The position numbers and the translations under genes were made by a program. The notes under the pieces were generated by a model, which was given only the letters and a program-made list of their open reading frames with translations, made no database searches and was not told the DNA's origin. From NCBI RefSeq assembly GCF_900095305.1, contig NZ_FMDO01000003.1:62001-126000 (forward strand): DNA of 64,000 nt, in the 5' to 3' direction. The stretch is from Proteiniborus sp. DW1 (GTDB taxonomy: Bacteria; Bacillota; Clostridia; Tissierellales; Proteiniboraceae). This document shows, in pieces, positions 53,223 to 62,178 of the stretch; position 1 is the first letter of the stretch, and each line of letters opens with the position of its first letter.

Positions 53223-53347
53223 TGAGAACCTTAAGCTTAATAACCAGTTAAAAAATATAATAATATTTGCATATATGAGTAAATTAAAGCAGGAATAAAT
53301 ATAAAATATTGACCCTAAACTAAATATGTAGTAAAATTTGTTTTATA

Positions 53348-53364
53348 ATACCCGTATGGGGTAT
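53348..53364 (+). promoter_or_regulatory. CsoR-type copper operator before the selenoprotein gene
   Basis: ATACCC-N5-GGGTAT perfect inverted repeat (ATACCCGTATGGGGTAT), similar to the copA operator at 56728-56741. Confidence 0.65.
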
Positions 53365-53397
53365 ATATAAAATAAGAAAACTATTAGGAGGGTTAAT

Positions 53398-53700
53398 ATG
53401 AATGTAAATGTAACAGAAAAGGCTCAACAAGAGATAAAAAGAATTATGGAGAAAAAAGGTTCAAATGGAAAGGATTTGAGAATATATATTGCAGGTGTTG
53501 GCTGAGGTGGCCCATCCTTTGGAATAGCTCTGGATGAGCAAAAAGAAAATGATGATGTAACAAGGATTGGTGAATATAATTATTTAGTTGATAAAGATCT
53601 TATAGAAACCTATGGGACATTTAATGTAGACTATACAAGTGACTGGCTAAGAAAAGGATTCAATATCGTACCAAATAGAGGCGGATCATCCTGTAGCTAA
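53398..53700 (+). CDS. HesB-like selenoprotein (in-frame UGA decoded as selenocysteine)
   Basis: ATG at 53398 behind AGGAGGG starts a 100-codon frame with one in-frame TGA at 53503-53505 (residue 36) and a TAA at 53698. The context AGVG-U-GGPSFGIALDE is the HesB/IscA-like core (usually GCGGPSFG), and the protein ends with the family-like GGSSCS. Reading through gives a full-length family member with no other defect. A stem-loop right after the TGA (53510-53539) fits a bacterial SECIS. HesB-like selenoproteins are known in clostridia. It may act in iron-sulfur or copper-related redox chemistry; role unknown. Confidence 0.85.
53510..53539 (+). promoter_or_regulatory. Candidate bacterial SECIS element
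   Basis: Four bases after the UGA, GCCCATCC pairs with GGATGAGC (one mismatch), loop of 14 with the G and U residues usual for SelB binding. The stem is also coding (GPSFGIALDE). Confidence 0.7.
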
Positions 53701-53707
53701 GTAACAT

Positions 53708-53751
53708 AAAGAGTAAAGCACATTATAAAAAATGATGCTTTACTCTTTTTT
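53708..53751 (+). terminator. Terminator after the selenoprotein gene
   Basis: AAAGAGTAAAGCA pairs with TGCTTTACTCTTT, followed by TTTT. Confidence 0.9.
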
Positions 53752-53876
53752 ATGACCTAACCCGATTCTTTCGGACGCTTTTTCGTCCCACATAAACTCC
53801 TAAAATTGGATAATTTTTTATAGATTAAATGATAAAATTATGGATATATATAAATTAGCGTTTTAGGAGGATAAGT

Positions 53877-54623
53877 ATGATTAAATATTCGAAAGAAGAT
53901 ATACGAAAAGAAATGACTAGCTTAAGGAATGACCTAACAAAGGAATATGTAAATTACTTAAGCCAAAAGATTATTTCAACTCTTTTAAAGCTACCAATTT
54001 TTAAAGATAGTCAGAATATAATGCTCTATCTAAGCTTCGGTAATGAAGTAGATACCTTTAGACTAATTGAAGTTTGTAAGGAGCAGGGCAAAAAAATAAT
54101 TGTTCCTTTTTGCGTAAAAGAAGGAAGACAAATAGTTCCCACAGAAATAAAAAATGTGGAAGAGGATTTAGTTAGAACTAAATTTGGGTATTTACAACCC
54201 AAAAAAGAGCTTGTAAGGCCCGTAAATACGCAAGAAATTGATTTAATACTACTTCCTGGACTTGCCTTTGATAGAGGCTGCTATAGGGTAAGTTATGGAG
54301 GAGGGTATTATGATAGATTTCTTGGAAAACTTAACTTCACAGTACCTACTATTGGACTGATATATGATTTCCAATTAATAGACTTAGCACCAATAGAAAA
54401 TCATGATATACCAGTGGATTATGTAATTACGGAAAAAAGAATAATAATAAGAACAGACGAAAGAGTGAGTTTTAAGGAGGATTTTATGGAAAACCAAGGA
54501 ATCAAAAACAATGAAGAAAAGAAAATACAGAAGAATATATGCGAAGAATGTGGAAGCACAATGAAACCAGATAGTGGTTGCTTCATATGCCCAAATTGTG
54601 GGTATAGTCCATGTGATATATAG
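53877..54623 (+). CDS. 5-formyltetrahydrofolate cyclo-ligase with a C-terminal zinc-ribbon extension
   Basis: A 248-residue reading frame. Residues 1-200 are a typical 5-formyl-THF cyclo-ligase (IRKEMTSLRNDLTKEYVNYL; LILLPGLAFDRGCYRVSYGG, GYYDRFLGKL), which converts 5-formyl-THF to methenyl-THF with ATP. The usual stop is missing and the frame runs on into ENQGIKNNEEKKIQKNICEEC and GSTMKPDSGCFICPNCGYS, a zinc ribbon like the C-terminus of B12-dependent ribonucleotide reductase. The junction codons spell AAGGAGGATTTTATG, a strong ribosome site and ATG (54486), so the ribbon was probably a separate gene. Fused and free forms may both be made. Confidence 0.85.
   Translation: MIKYSKEDIRKEMTSLRNDLTKEYVNYLSQKIISTLLKLPIFKDSQNIMLYLSFGNEVDTFRLIEVCKEQGKKIIVPFCVKEGRQIVPTEIKNVEEDLVRTKFGYLQPKKELVRPVNTQEIDLILLPGLAFDRGCYRVSYGGGYYDRFLGKLNFTVPTIGLIYDFQLIDLAPIENHDIPVDYVITEKRIIIRTDERVSFKEDFMENQGIKNNEEKKIQKNICEECGSTMKPDSGCFICPNCGYSPCDI
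54486..54623 (+). CDS. Internal start: free zinc-ribbon protein, alternative product
   Basis: ATG at 54486, 5 bases after AAGGAGG, in the same frame as the cyclo-ligase, gives 45 residues with CEECGSTMKPDSGCFICPNC, two CxxC knuckles. In other genomes this ribbon is typical of the NrdJ tail. Whether it is made alone is inferred from the ribosome site. Confidence 0.5.
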   Translation: MENQGIKNNEEKKIQKNICEECGSTMKPDSGCFICPNCGYSPCDI

Positions 54624-54679
54624 AAAAATAATTAGAGGCTGTTGCATTATATACAAGATATAGTTTTATATAAACAATT

Positions 54680-54762
54680 AAAGAGATTCTTCGGACTTGT
54701 GCTTTTAGAATGACATGTTTTGCAAGTTGTCATACTAGACATAAGTGAAGAATCTCTTTTAG
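54680..54762. repeat. MITE-like imperfect palindrome, copy 3
   Basis: AGAGATTCTTCGGACTTGTG and the inverse arm TGAAGAATCTCTTTT with inner AGAATGACA, as at 3535 and 36828. A half copy (GTGAAGAATCCCC, GCTCAGGGTGGCAAAC) follows near 54850-54905, so two elements sit side by side. Confidence 0.6.
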
Positions 54763-54915
54763 TTTAGCTAAACAACATCCTTTTATTATTTTGCCAGTTA
54801 TCCTAAAATATTAAACTAAATGAAAGTAAGTCTCTATCATTTTGAAGAAAGTGAAGAATCCCCATTTAATATATATGAGAACCTTCACAATGCTCAGGGT
54901 GGCAAACAAGAAACA

Positions 54916-55578
54916 TTACTTCCTAAATATCTTATGCAAAAATTCTTCTTCTAATCCTGTCTTTTCAGAGCTAATCTGATACTTAAAATCTGGATTAGCA
55001 GCACTTACAAAGCTTTCAATCCATGTAGTTCTTAGGTCATACATTATCTTTGGATCTGCACCAGCATCATTCCAGTAGCCTTTATGTAGACATCTAGATT
55101 GGCTGTATTCGATATAGTCTTCTTCAGATGCCCTAATTGAATTCACATTATCACAAGGCATTCCATTTAAGATGTAGTTATTTAATACATCATATACATC
55201 TTTAGGAGTGGATACATCATATTTTTCTCTTGCATCTTTACCTAAAGCAGCACCATTTTGCTTATAGATATTTTTAGCAAGAAAAATTCCATCATCCTTG
55301 TATTTTGCAAACAAATCTGCTAATATGGCAGCTTGTCTAGTTTCTGCAACAGCAATTTTTTCTTGGAGCCAGCCATGAATATTATCAGTGTCGATTAGTT
55401 CATCTAAAGGAGCCTCTGGAATCCTTTCACCATATTTATTAATATTTGCATCTTCTATACTATTTACATCATCTCCGAACCTTTCTTTAAATCCTTGTAT
55501 TATTTCTTTTTCAAGGTCTTCATGGTATTTGATTTTATTGAATAACCAAAAATGTATGGGGGCTAAAAATTTGCTCAT
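54916..55578 (-). CDS. Uncharacterised 220-residue protein
   Basis: A soluble, helix-rich protein (MSKFLAPIHFWLFNKIKYHE; ERFGDDVNSIEDANINKYGE; DCVNSIR-like CDNVNSIRASEEDYIEYSQS; CLHKGYWNDAGADPKIMYDL). The Cys/His/Asp-rich C-terminal third suggests a metal-binding or enzyme site. I do not recognise the family. AGGAGGATTTTTCAA precedes the ATG. Its downstream side borders repeat copies. Confidence 0.7.
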   Translation of the reverse strand: MSKFLAPIHFWLFNKIKYHEDLEKEIIQGFKERFGDDVNSIEDANINKYGERIPEAPLDELIDTDNIHGWLQEKIAVAETRQAAILADLFAKYKDDGIFLAKNIYKQNGAALGKDAREKYDVSTPKDVYDVLNNYILNGMPCDNVNSIRASEEDYIEYSQSRCLHKGYWNDAGADPKIMYDLRTTWIESFVSAANPDFKYQISSEKTGLEEEFLHKIFRK

Positions 55579-55726
55579 TTGAAAAATCCTCCTTTTTAGA
55601 TATAATATAATTATCTAATCTTTTTTATTGTCTTCACAAGTTATATATTTATTCTAAAGATAATTAACTATATAAATAATATACAGAGGTACGGAAACTA
55701 TTGATATGTCTAAAATCAAATAATAA

Positions 55727-55742
55727 TGTGATAAAAGTCACA
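55727..55742 (+). promoter_or_regulatory. CRP/FNR-type operator before the Crp/Fnr-family gene
   Basis: TGTGATAAAAGTCACA: TGTGA-N6-TCACA, about 25 bases before the start codon, over the expected leader. It suggests autoregulation and matches the site before the DUF1858 gene. Confidence 0.7.
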
Positions 55743-55764
55743 TTTATATAAAGGGGTGAGGTTT

Positions 55765-56496
55765 GTGGAAAAAGTTTTAGATGTTGAAAGAGAATATAAA
55801 ATCTGTAATTTGTGCAAAGGGAAGTATTGTGCCCATAAGGTATCCATATTCTCAGTTCTTACAGAAGAGCAATTAGCAAAACTAACAGCAAAAATATCGC
55901 ATAAGAATTATAAAAAAGGCCAGGTCATTTTCTTCGAAGGAGATATATCAGATAAGCTTTATGTAATAAATAAAGGAAAAATCAAAATTTTTAAATATAC
56001 TAGGGAAGGTAAGGAGCAAATACTCTACATTTTATCAGAAGGAGATTTTGTAGGAGACTTAAGCCTTCTGAAGAAGGACGAATTTAAATTTAATGCAGAG
56101 GCATTAGAAAATTCAAACATATGTGTACTTACGAAGGATGACTTTGATGAAATGTTAAAAGAAAACCCAGAGATAGCTATTGAAATATTGCAGGTAGTCT
56201 ATGATAGAATTGTTAAGTTAGAAAATCTCATCCAAAATTTAAGTACAAAAGACATAGAAGCTAGAATAGCAGGATTACTACTTAGCTTTGTAAAGGACTT
56301 TGGAGTTCGTAAAGAAGACTCAATAGAGCTTGAACTACCTCTAAGTAGAGAAGATATAGCCAACTATATTGGTGTCACAAGAGAAACCATAAGCAGAAAG
56401 TTAGGAAGTATGCAAGACCAAGGGGTAATAGACCTAATTGGAAGCAAGAAAATTATCATAAAAGATATTGAAGAGCTAGAATATATGAGCACATAA
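55765..56496 (+). CDS. Crp/Fnr-family regulator with N-terminal cysteine cluster (HcpR-like)
   Basis: A 243-residue activator. Residues 12-24 hold CNLCKGKYCAH (Cys14, 17, 22), a possible iron-sulfur ligand set at the N-terminus as in Fnr. The cNMP-binding fold follows (GQVIFFEGDISDKLYVINKG), the dimer helix, and a winged HTH (LPLSREDIANYIGVTRETIS). The GTG at 55756 is in the AAGGGGTGAG ribosome site, so GTG 55765 is used. HcpR proteins control hcp and nitrosative-stress genes at TTGTGA-type sites; the two TGTGA-N6-TCACA sites in this window support a similar role. Confidence 0.85.
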   Translation: MEKVLDVEREYKICNLCKGKYCAHKVSIFSVLTEEQLAKLTAKISHKNYKKGQVIFFEGDISDKLYVINKGKIKIFKYTREGKEQILYILSEGDFVGDLSLLKKDEFKFNAEALENSNICVLTKDDFDEMLKENPEIAIEILQVVYDRIVKLENLIQNLSTKDIEARIAGLLLSFVKDFGVRKEDSIELELPLSREDIANYIGVTRETISRKLGSMQDQGVIDLIGSKKIIIKDIEELEYMST

Positions 56497-56571
56497 TAGA
56501 TAAAGGACATAGTGTATTAAAAAATACTTAAACTTTTTATAATATAATATATATTGTCTATTCTAAAGAGA

Positions 56572-56630
56572 AGTGCATCCCAAAAGTCAGCAAATAATTT
56601 TTTTTGCTTTTGGAGGTGCATTTTTTATTT
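56572..56630 (+). terminator. Terminator after the Crp/Fnr-family gene
   Basis: GTGCATCCCAAAAG pairs with CTTTTGGAGGTGCA, then TTTTTT. Confidence 0.75.
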
Positions 56631-56727
56631 ATATTTTTTTGCATATGTTTTGTCATCTATATTTTCTAAAAATTTTTGGAAGGACTATTTACAAATCAAA
56701 ATTATAGTGTTACAATAAAAGCAACCT

Positions 56728-56741
56728 ACCCCATATGGGGT
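56728..56741 (+). promoter_or_regulatory. Copper operator of copA
   Basis: ACCCCATATGGGGT, a perfect 14-bp palindrome preceded by TT..CCT and followed by GGGGG, the TACCCC..GGGGTA type bound by CsoR. A second palindrome ACCTATACTAGGT lies at 56768-56780. Confidence 0.75.
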
Positions 56742-56800
56742 GGGGGCATAAAATAAGTTAGCCTAACCTATACTAGGTAAGGGATAAAGGAGTGAGAAGG

Positions 56801-59176
56801 ATGGCTATTAAAAAGTCAACTATAAAGGTGCTTGGAATGACCTGTGCAGCTTGTTCTAGAAGAGTTGAAGTGGCTCTTTCAAAGTTAGAAGGAGTAAGCA
56901 CTGCTACAGTTAATTTAGTTGCAGAGAAAGCTACAGTGGAATACGATAGTGAAAAGCTTTCTATAGATGATATTGTAAAAACAGTTGAAAAAACAGGATA
57001 TGAGGTTCCAACAGGAAAGGTTAGCCTAGACATAGAAGGCATGACCTGTGCGGCTTGTTCAGCAAGGGTAGAAAGAGTACTCAATAAGATAGAAGGGGTA
57101 AAATCCGTAAATGTAAACCTTGCATTAAATAAGGGAACAGTAGAATATATAGAAGGAGAATTAACGGTAGAGGATTTTAAAAATGCCATAAATAAAGCAG
57201 GCTATAAGGCAGTTGAAGAAATAGATACAAGTGTAGACAGAGAAAAAGAAGCTAGAGAGAAGGAAATTAAATCCCTTAAACATCTTCTTATAATATCTGC
57301 TATATTAACGATTCCACTATTTTCAGCAATGTTTTTCCACATGGCAGGAGTCCACAGTATTTTAAGTAATGGGTATTTTCAGCTATTATTAGCAACCCCT
57401 GTTCAATTCATTGTAGGATATAGGTTCTATAGAGGGGCATACCATTCACTTAGAGGCGGAGGAGCTAACATGGATGTATTAGTTGCCATGGGTACATCAG
57501 CAGCCTATTTTTACAGTATATATAATGTAATAATAGGCGTGCCAGAATATTACTTTGAAGCCTCAGCAGTTATTATTACATTGATTTTATTAGGTAAATT
57601 CTTAGAAGCAGTAGCAAAGGGCAGAACATCAGAAGCTATTAAGAAGCTAATGGGGCTACAGGCTAAAACAGCTAGAGTAGTTAGAAATGGAGACGAAGTA
57701 GATATACCAATAGAAGAAGTGGAAGTAGGAGATATTATAATAGTTAGGCCTGGAGAAAAGGTTCCGGTAGATGGGAAGGTCGTAGAAGGCAATTCTTCAG
57801 TAGACGAGTCTATGTTAACAGGAGAAAGTATACCAGTAGATAAAAAAGTTGGCGATGAAGTAATAGGCGCTACAATAAATAAATTTGGAACCTTTAAGTT
57901 TTCAGCCACAAAGGTAGGAAAAGATACTGCATTGGCGCAGATAATAAAGCTAGTAGAAGAGGCACAAGGCTCAAAGGCACCAGTACAGAGACTAGCAGAT
58001 AAAATCTCAGGTATATTTGTACCAGTAGTAGTTGGTATAGCCTTAGTTACATTTTTATTATGGTATTTCATAGGAGGAGACTTTACTCAGGCCCTAATTA
58101 GTGCAGTTGCAGTTTTAGTAATAGCATGTCCTTGTGCACTGGGTTTAGCTACTCCAACAGCTATTATGGTAGGCACAGGAAAGGGTGCTGAAAATGGAAT
58201 ACTGATAAAAGGCGGAGAGCATCTAGAAAGAGCTCATAGGTTAAACTCAATAGTTTTCGATAAAACAGGAACCATTACTAAAGGAGAGCCAGAGGTTACA
58301 GATATAATAGCCTATGATTACAAGGAAGATGAGATATTAAAACTGACTGCAATAGCGGAGAAAAACTCTGAGCATCCACTAGGTCAAGCAATAGTAGAAG
58401 GAGCCAAAGAAAAAGGAATTACATTAAATGACCCAGATAGGTTTGAAGCCATACCTGGTCATGGGATATATGCTTCCATAGAAGGAAAAGACCTATATGT
58501 GGGAAATAGAAAGCTAATGAAGGACAAAAACATAGAAATATCTCACCTAGAGGATAGAATCTCAGCACTTGAGGATGAAGGAAAGACTGCTATGCTAGTA
58601 GCTGTAGATAATAAAATAGGGGGAATAATAGCAGTAGCAGATACAGTAAAGGAACACTCAAGAGAAGCTATCAAGAGACTTTCAGATATGGGCGTAGAAG
58701 TATATATGATAACAGGAGATAATGAAAGAACAGCTAAAGCAATTGCAAGGCAAGTAGGCATAGATAAAGTGCTAGCAGAAGTTCTTCCAGAGCATAAAGC
58801 AGAAAATATTGAAAGGATAAAGGGAGAAGGAAAGATTGTTGGAATGGTTGGTGACGGAATAAATGATGCCCCTGCCCTTGCAGCAGCAGATACAGGCTTT
58901 GCCATAGGTACAGGAACTGATGTAGCCATGGAAGCAGCAGATATAACCCTTATAAAGGGAGATTTAAGAGATATTGTTCATGCCATAGAACTAAGTAGAA
59001 AAACTATGAGAACAATAAAGCAAAACCTATTCTGGGCATTTGCATACAACACAGCAGGTATTCCTCTAGCAGCATTAGGCTTTTTAAACCCAATGATAGC
59101 AGGAGCAGCCATGGCGTTTAGCTCAGTATCAGTAGTTAGCAATTCATTGAGGCTAAAGAGGTTTAGGGTGAAGTAG
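56801..59176 (+). CDS. copA: Copper-exporting P1B-type ATPase
   Basis: A 791-residue P-type ATPase with two N-terminal heavy-metal domains ([10 protein letters not shown] at residues 12-21 and [10 protein letters not shown]), eight membrane helices, CPC ion site ([19 protein letters not shown]), phosphorylation site [19 protein letters not shown] and the [11 protein letters not shown] hinge. Exports Cu+ from the cytoplasm. ATG 56801 behind AAAGGAG is chosen over GTG 56792. It leads the copA-copZ-csoR set, with a CsoR-like operator upstream. Compare the CopY-type repeat seen elsewhere. Confidence 0.95.
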   Translation: MAIKKSTIKVLGMTCAACSRRVEVALSKLEGVSTATVNLVAEKATVEYDSEKLSIDDIVKTVEKTGYEVPTGKVSLDIEGMTCAACSARVERVLNKIEGVKSVNVNLALNKGTVEYIEGELTVEDFKNAINKAGYKAVEEIDTSVDREKEAREKEIKSLKHLLIISAILTIPLFSAMFFHMAGVHSILSNGYFQLLLATPVQFIVGYRFYRGAYHSLRGGGANMDVLVAMGTSAAYFYSIYNVIIGVPEYYFEASAVIITLILLGKFLEAVAKGRTSEAIKKLMGLQAKTARVVRNGDEVDIPIEEVEVGDIIIVRPGEKVPVDGKVVEGNSSVDESMLTGESIPVDKKVGDEVIGATINKFGTFKFSATKVGKDTALAQIIKLVEEAQGSKAPVQRLADKISGIFVPVVVGIALVTFLLWYFIGGDFTQALISAVAVLVIACPCALGLATPTAIMVGTGKGAENGILIKGGEHLERAHRLNSIVFDKTGTITKGEPEVTDIIAYDYKEDEILKLTAIAEKNSEHPLGQAIVEGAKEKGITLNDPDRFEAIPGHGIYASIEGKDLYVGNRKLMKDKNIEISHLEDRISALEDEGKTAMLVAVDNKIGGIIAVADTVKEHSREAIKRLSDMGVEVYMITGDNERTAKAIARQVGIDKVLAEVLPEHKAENIERIKGEGKIVGMVGDGINDAPALAAADTGFAIGTGTDVAMEAADITLIKGDLRDIVHAIELSRKTMRTIKQNLFWAFAYNTAGIPLAALGFLNPMIAGAAMAFSSVSVVSNSLRLKRFRVK

Positions 59177-59213
59177 TTGGAATAGAGAATTGAGGATTAA
59201 GATTTATGATTAA

Positions 59214-59280
59214 AACTTGTCATCCTAAGCCTAGCAAGGAACTAAAGATTCTTTACTATCGTTCAGAGTGATATAAACTA
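59214..59280. repeat. Partial copy of the dispersed repeat
   Basis: CTTGTCATCCTAAG, AAAGATTCTTTACTATCG and TTCAGAGTGATATAAAC resemble the repeat arms (GTCATTCT..., AGATTCTTCG) but are degraded. It lies between copA and copZ. Confidence 0.4.
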
Positions 59281-59383
59281 GATTTTTCATAAGTATATAT
59301 AATGACGTAAACTGAATTTTATGCTAACAATTAGAATTATTAAAATAGACTTAGAATAATAATTTTTAAAGGAGAGTGTTTAC

Positions 59384-59581
59384 ATGAAAAAAATATTAAC
59401 TGTAGAAGGTATGAGTTGTCAGCATTGCGTAAAGGCAGTAAAAAATGCATTAAGTGAACTGGAAGGAGTAAAATCAGTAGAAGTAGATTTAGATACAAAA
59501 AAAGTAGAAATAGAAGGAGATAATTTGCAAGATGAATTACTAAAATCAGCTATAGAAGATGCAGGTTATGAAGTAGTATAA
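59384..59581 (+). CDS. copZ: Copper chaperone CopZ
   Basis: A 65-residue heavy-metal-associated protein with GMSCQHCVKAVKNALSEL (Cys pair CQHC). Delivers Cu+ to CopA and to CsoR. Close to the copA metal domains in sequence. AAAGGAGAGTGT precedes the ATG; csoR follows after 20 bases. Confidence 0.92.
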   Translation: MKKILTVEGMSCQHCVKAVKNALSELEGVKSVEVDLDTKKVEIEGDNLQDELLKSAIEDAGYEVV

Positions 59582-59601
59582 AGATAGAATGGAGAATCAA
59601 A

Positions 59602-59865
59602 ATGAATGAAGGCAGAAAAAAGGCTCTAAATCTTCTTAAAACCTCAAGAGGTCAAATTGATGGAATCATCAAAATGATAGAAGAAGAGAGATACTGTGTA
59701 GACATATCCAAGCAAATATTATCTGTATTAGGGCTACTGAAAAAAGCCAATTTAGAGATGCTAGATCAACATATAAAAAGTTGTGTAAAAGATGCTATTC
59801 TAGAAGGACATGGAGATGAAAAAATAGATGAAATAATAAACGTAATAGACAAATATGTGAAATAG
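59602..59865 (+). CDS. csoR: CsoR-family copper-sensing repressor
   Basis: An 87-residue all-helical DNA-binding protein (DUF156). The Cu+ ligand set is complete: Cys32 (RYCVDI), His57 and Cys61 (DQHIKSC), the C-H-C spacing of CsoR; CstR would have different residues. It also carries RGQIDGIIKMIEEERYC. Represses copper export in Cu absence, likely via the palindromes before copA, the selenoprotein and ccdA. Confidence 0.9.
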   Translation: MNEGRKKALNLLKTSRGQIDGIIKMIEEERYCVDISKQILSVLGLLKKANLEMLDQHIKSCVKDAILEGHGDEKIDEIINVIDKYVK

Positions 59866-59871
59866 TAGCAT

Positions 59872-59902
59872 AAATCCCTCAAACTAGCTAGTTTGAGGGA
59901 TT
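59872..59902. terminator. Convergent terminator
   Basis: AAATCCCTCAAACTA and TAGTTTGAGGGATTT form a perfect 15-bp stem with a 1-2 base loop, between csoR and the H-NOX receptor; flanked by A/T-runs. Confidence 0.8.
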
Positions 59903-59952
59903 TACTATGTAAAACATTCAGTGGGGTAATGTAAAACAACTAAAGTTATGAT

Positions 59953-61755
59953 TTACATTTTATATTTTTCAAGGTCTTCCTTAAAGGCCTTGGATACTTT
60001 TTTAAATTCAATAATATTTTCCATCATCTTTTCAAGCTCTGCTGTATAGGAAGTCATATTAGCACTTACCTCCTCAGAGGATGCAGAGTTTTCCTCAGCT
60101 ATGGCAGCTAGAGATACAATATTTTCAGACACCTTATTAATATTATCGGTCTCAACATTTAGTTGCTTAATGGCTTCAATTAAAGAAGAAGACACTTCTT
60201 TAACAGTAACCACAATAGAATGGTTCATATCTGCAACAGCAGAGAGTTTAACATTTTCATTACTAATTACAGAATATTGATTTTCAATTTGTGACACAAC
60301 AGAATCAATTTCATTAATGAATGATAATAAGTTTGAATTAATATGATATACTGCATCCTTTGACTCTTCAGCAAGTTTTCTTATTTCGTCAGCAACTACT
60401 GCAAATCCTCTTCCCTGATCACCTGCTCTTGAAGCTTCAATGGCAGCATTTAATGCAAGTAAATTAGTTTGATCAGCAATATTTTCAACAGTTTCAACGA
60501 TTTTTGTGACATCTTTAGCTCTTTTCTGAAGAGAAAGGCTATTTCCCTTAACTTTTTCAAATTCAGCTAACATATTGCTTAAATTAGAAGAAGTGTTTTT
60601 TAGCTCATTATAGCTATTTCCTATTCTCTCAACTACCTTTTCAAGTTCGTCCTTGCTTTGATTTTCATTATCAGATATTTTATTTAAAGCAATTATATTA
60701 TTGTTTAACAAGGATGCTGAGTTTTCAGTTTCTTCAGCTTGATTTACTGCTCCCATAGCTACTTGTTCCACTACAGAAGAGATTTCCTTTGAAGTAAAAC
60801 TCATATTATTAGAGATTTCATTGAATTTATCACTAAATACATTTAGCTCATCAGTCATTCCATTGAATCCAACAAAATCTTCTTTTAATATAGCCTTATA
60901 TTCGTTAATCAATACATTAATATCTTCGAAAAAGTCCTTAGTAGATATATCATGCTCTTCTGAGTAATTATTTTCTTTTAGATTTTTAAGCTGGTATATA
61001 ATACTTTTAGTAGGCATTAGTAATAGCTTAGTAATCACAGCTGGAACTATGAAGCTTAATGCCAAAGTAACTCCAGCCAAAGACCAGTTGTTTAAATAGC
61101 TAGATAATAATATATAAGGAGCTCCAATTAGAACTATAGAAGCAATAGCAACCTTAATTTCGAATTTTTTAATAAAGCCTAAAGATAGTAATCTATTTAT
61201 TTTATATTTTTTATATTCATAAATCTTATCAGGAAAAGTAATATGTATTTTAGTAAAGTTTTCAGTTTTTTCGATGACTTCTATGTCTATACTTTCATTA
61301 AAATATTTAGCAGCTCCTTTAAGCATGCCGTGGAAGTATCCAAACATACCTCTTTGAGATTCATAGGTCATCTCAGCAACTTTATTCCCTATAGCCTTCA
61401 AACCTAATATTGGAGGTTTTGCGCCAGGTATTCTTTCCGTTACAACCACATGTATATCGTACATAGCTTTTAAAAAAGAATAAAGATTTTTATACTTGAA
61501 AAAACCAGGATAATCCTCTGAAAAAGTAAGAACATTATCCATTCCTATTTCTTCCCATGTACTATGGGATGATTTACCAAGCTTTTTTGCAATAACATCC
61601 ACAAATCCTCTTGCATAAGAATCCTCAATATCCTCAGTAGGCTTAAATATCCTTTTTGGATTCAAACCAACTTCAGACATAGCCTCATCAACTATAGAAT
61701 CGCCAAAAAGCTTCCGTGAAGTTTTAATCCATGCTGATACAATAGTTCCTTTCAT
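59953..61755 (-). CDS. H-NOX (heme) methyl-accepting chemotaxis protein, predicted O2 sensor
   Basis: A 600-residue fusion: residues 1-185 H-NOX heme domain, then two membrane helices (about 200-250), a helical linker, and a chemoreceptor signalling domain ([38 protein letters not shown]). In thermophilic H-NOX numbering the key residues match exactly: heme ligand His102, Pro115, YxSxR at Tyr131/Ser133/Arg135, and the distal O2 pocket Trp9, Asn74 and Tyr140. It therefore should bind O2 and signal to flagellar chemotaxis. AAAAGGGGAAACT lies before the ATG. Confidence 0.93.
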   Translation of the reverse strand: MKGTIVSAWIKTSRKLFGDSIVDEAMSEVGLNPKRIFKPTEDIEDSYARGFVDVIAKKLGKSSHSTWEEIGMDNVLTFSEDYPGFFKYKNLYSFLKAMYDIHVVVTERIPGAKPPILGLKAIGNKVAEMTYESQRGMFGYFHGMLKGAAKYFNESIDIEVIEKTENFTKIHITFPDKIYEYKKYKINRLLSLGFIKKFEIKVAIASIVLIGAPYILLSSYLNNWSLAGVTLALSFIVPAVITKLLLMPTKSIIYQLKNLKENNYSEEHDISTKDFFEDINVLINEYKAILKEDFVGFNGMTDELNVFSDKFNEISNNMSFTSKEISSVVEQVAMGAVNQAEETENSASLLNNNIIALNKISDNENQSKDELEKVVERIGNSYNELKNTSSNLSNMLAEFEKVKGNSLSLQKRAKDVTKIVETVENIADQTNLLALNAAIEASRAGDQGRGFAVVADEIRKLAEESKDAVYHINSNLLSFINEIDSVVSQIENQYSVISNENVKLSAVADMNHSIVVTVKEVSSSLIEAIKQLNVETDNINKVSENIVSLAAIAEENSASSEEVSANMTSYTAELEKMMENIIEFKKVSKAFKEDLEKYKM

Positions 61756-62178
61756 AATCTAGAGTTTCCCCTTTTCCCCCTTTATACTGACCTCTTATAA
61801 TAGGGACATTTTCAAATGTATTGAGATACTTCCATGTTTCCAGGAGTGTCTCCAGTTTTCATATGTGTCCCTAGACTTAATTATATTAGTTCAACAAAGA
61901 TTGACACAATCCTTCTTTTTAAGATAATTTATTTAAGAATATATATTTTAGCATGTGTTAAGAACATGCCTATGCTTTTTAGGTGGGTTCTCTTACCTCT
62001 TTATTCACAAGTACAGCTTTGTTTTCATACTATATTATATATAGTAATGGGAGTTTACGCATTTATTTAATGCACATATAGGTACATTTCACACCTTTGA
62101 ATCGTTTCCAATCTAATAGAGTTTTCAATATCTTGTGATTAGCTTAATTTCATAGTTTGATTTTTAGGAGGTATTTTC
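61756..62178. other. Intergenic region without recognised genes
   Basis: 423 AT-rich bases between divergent genes. A 78-codon frame at 61834 has no ribosome site and hydrophobic-random composition; I do not consider it a gene. Confidence 0.5.

Noticed and set aside
56792-56800. GTG start for copA
   Set aside because: It lies within the spacer of the AAAGGAG ribosome site; ATG at 56801 fits better.
61834-62070. 78-codon frame in the intergenic region
   Set aside because: No ribosome site, no promoter nearby, random-like hydrophobic composition.
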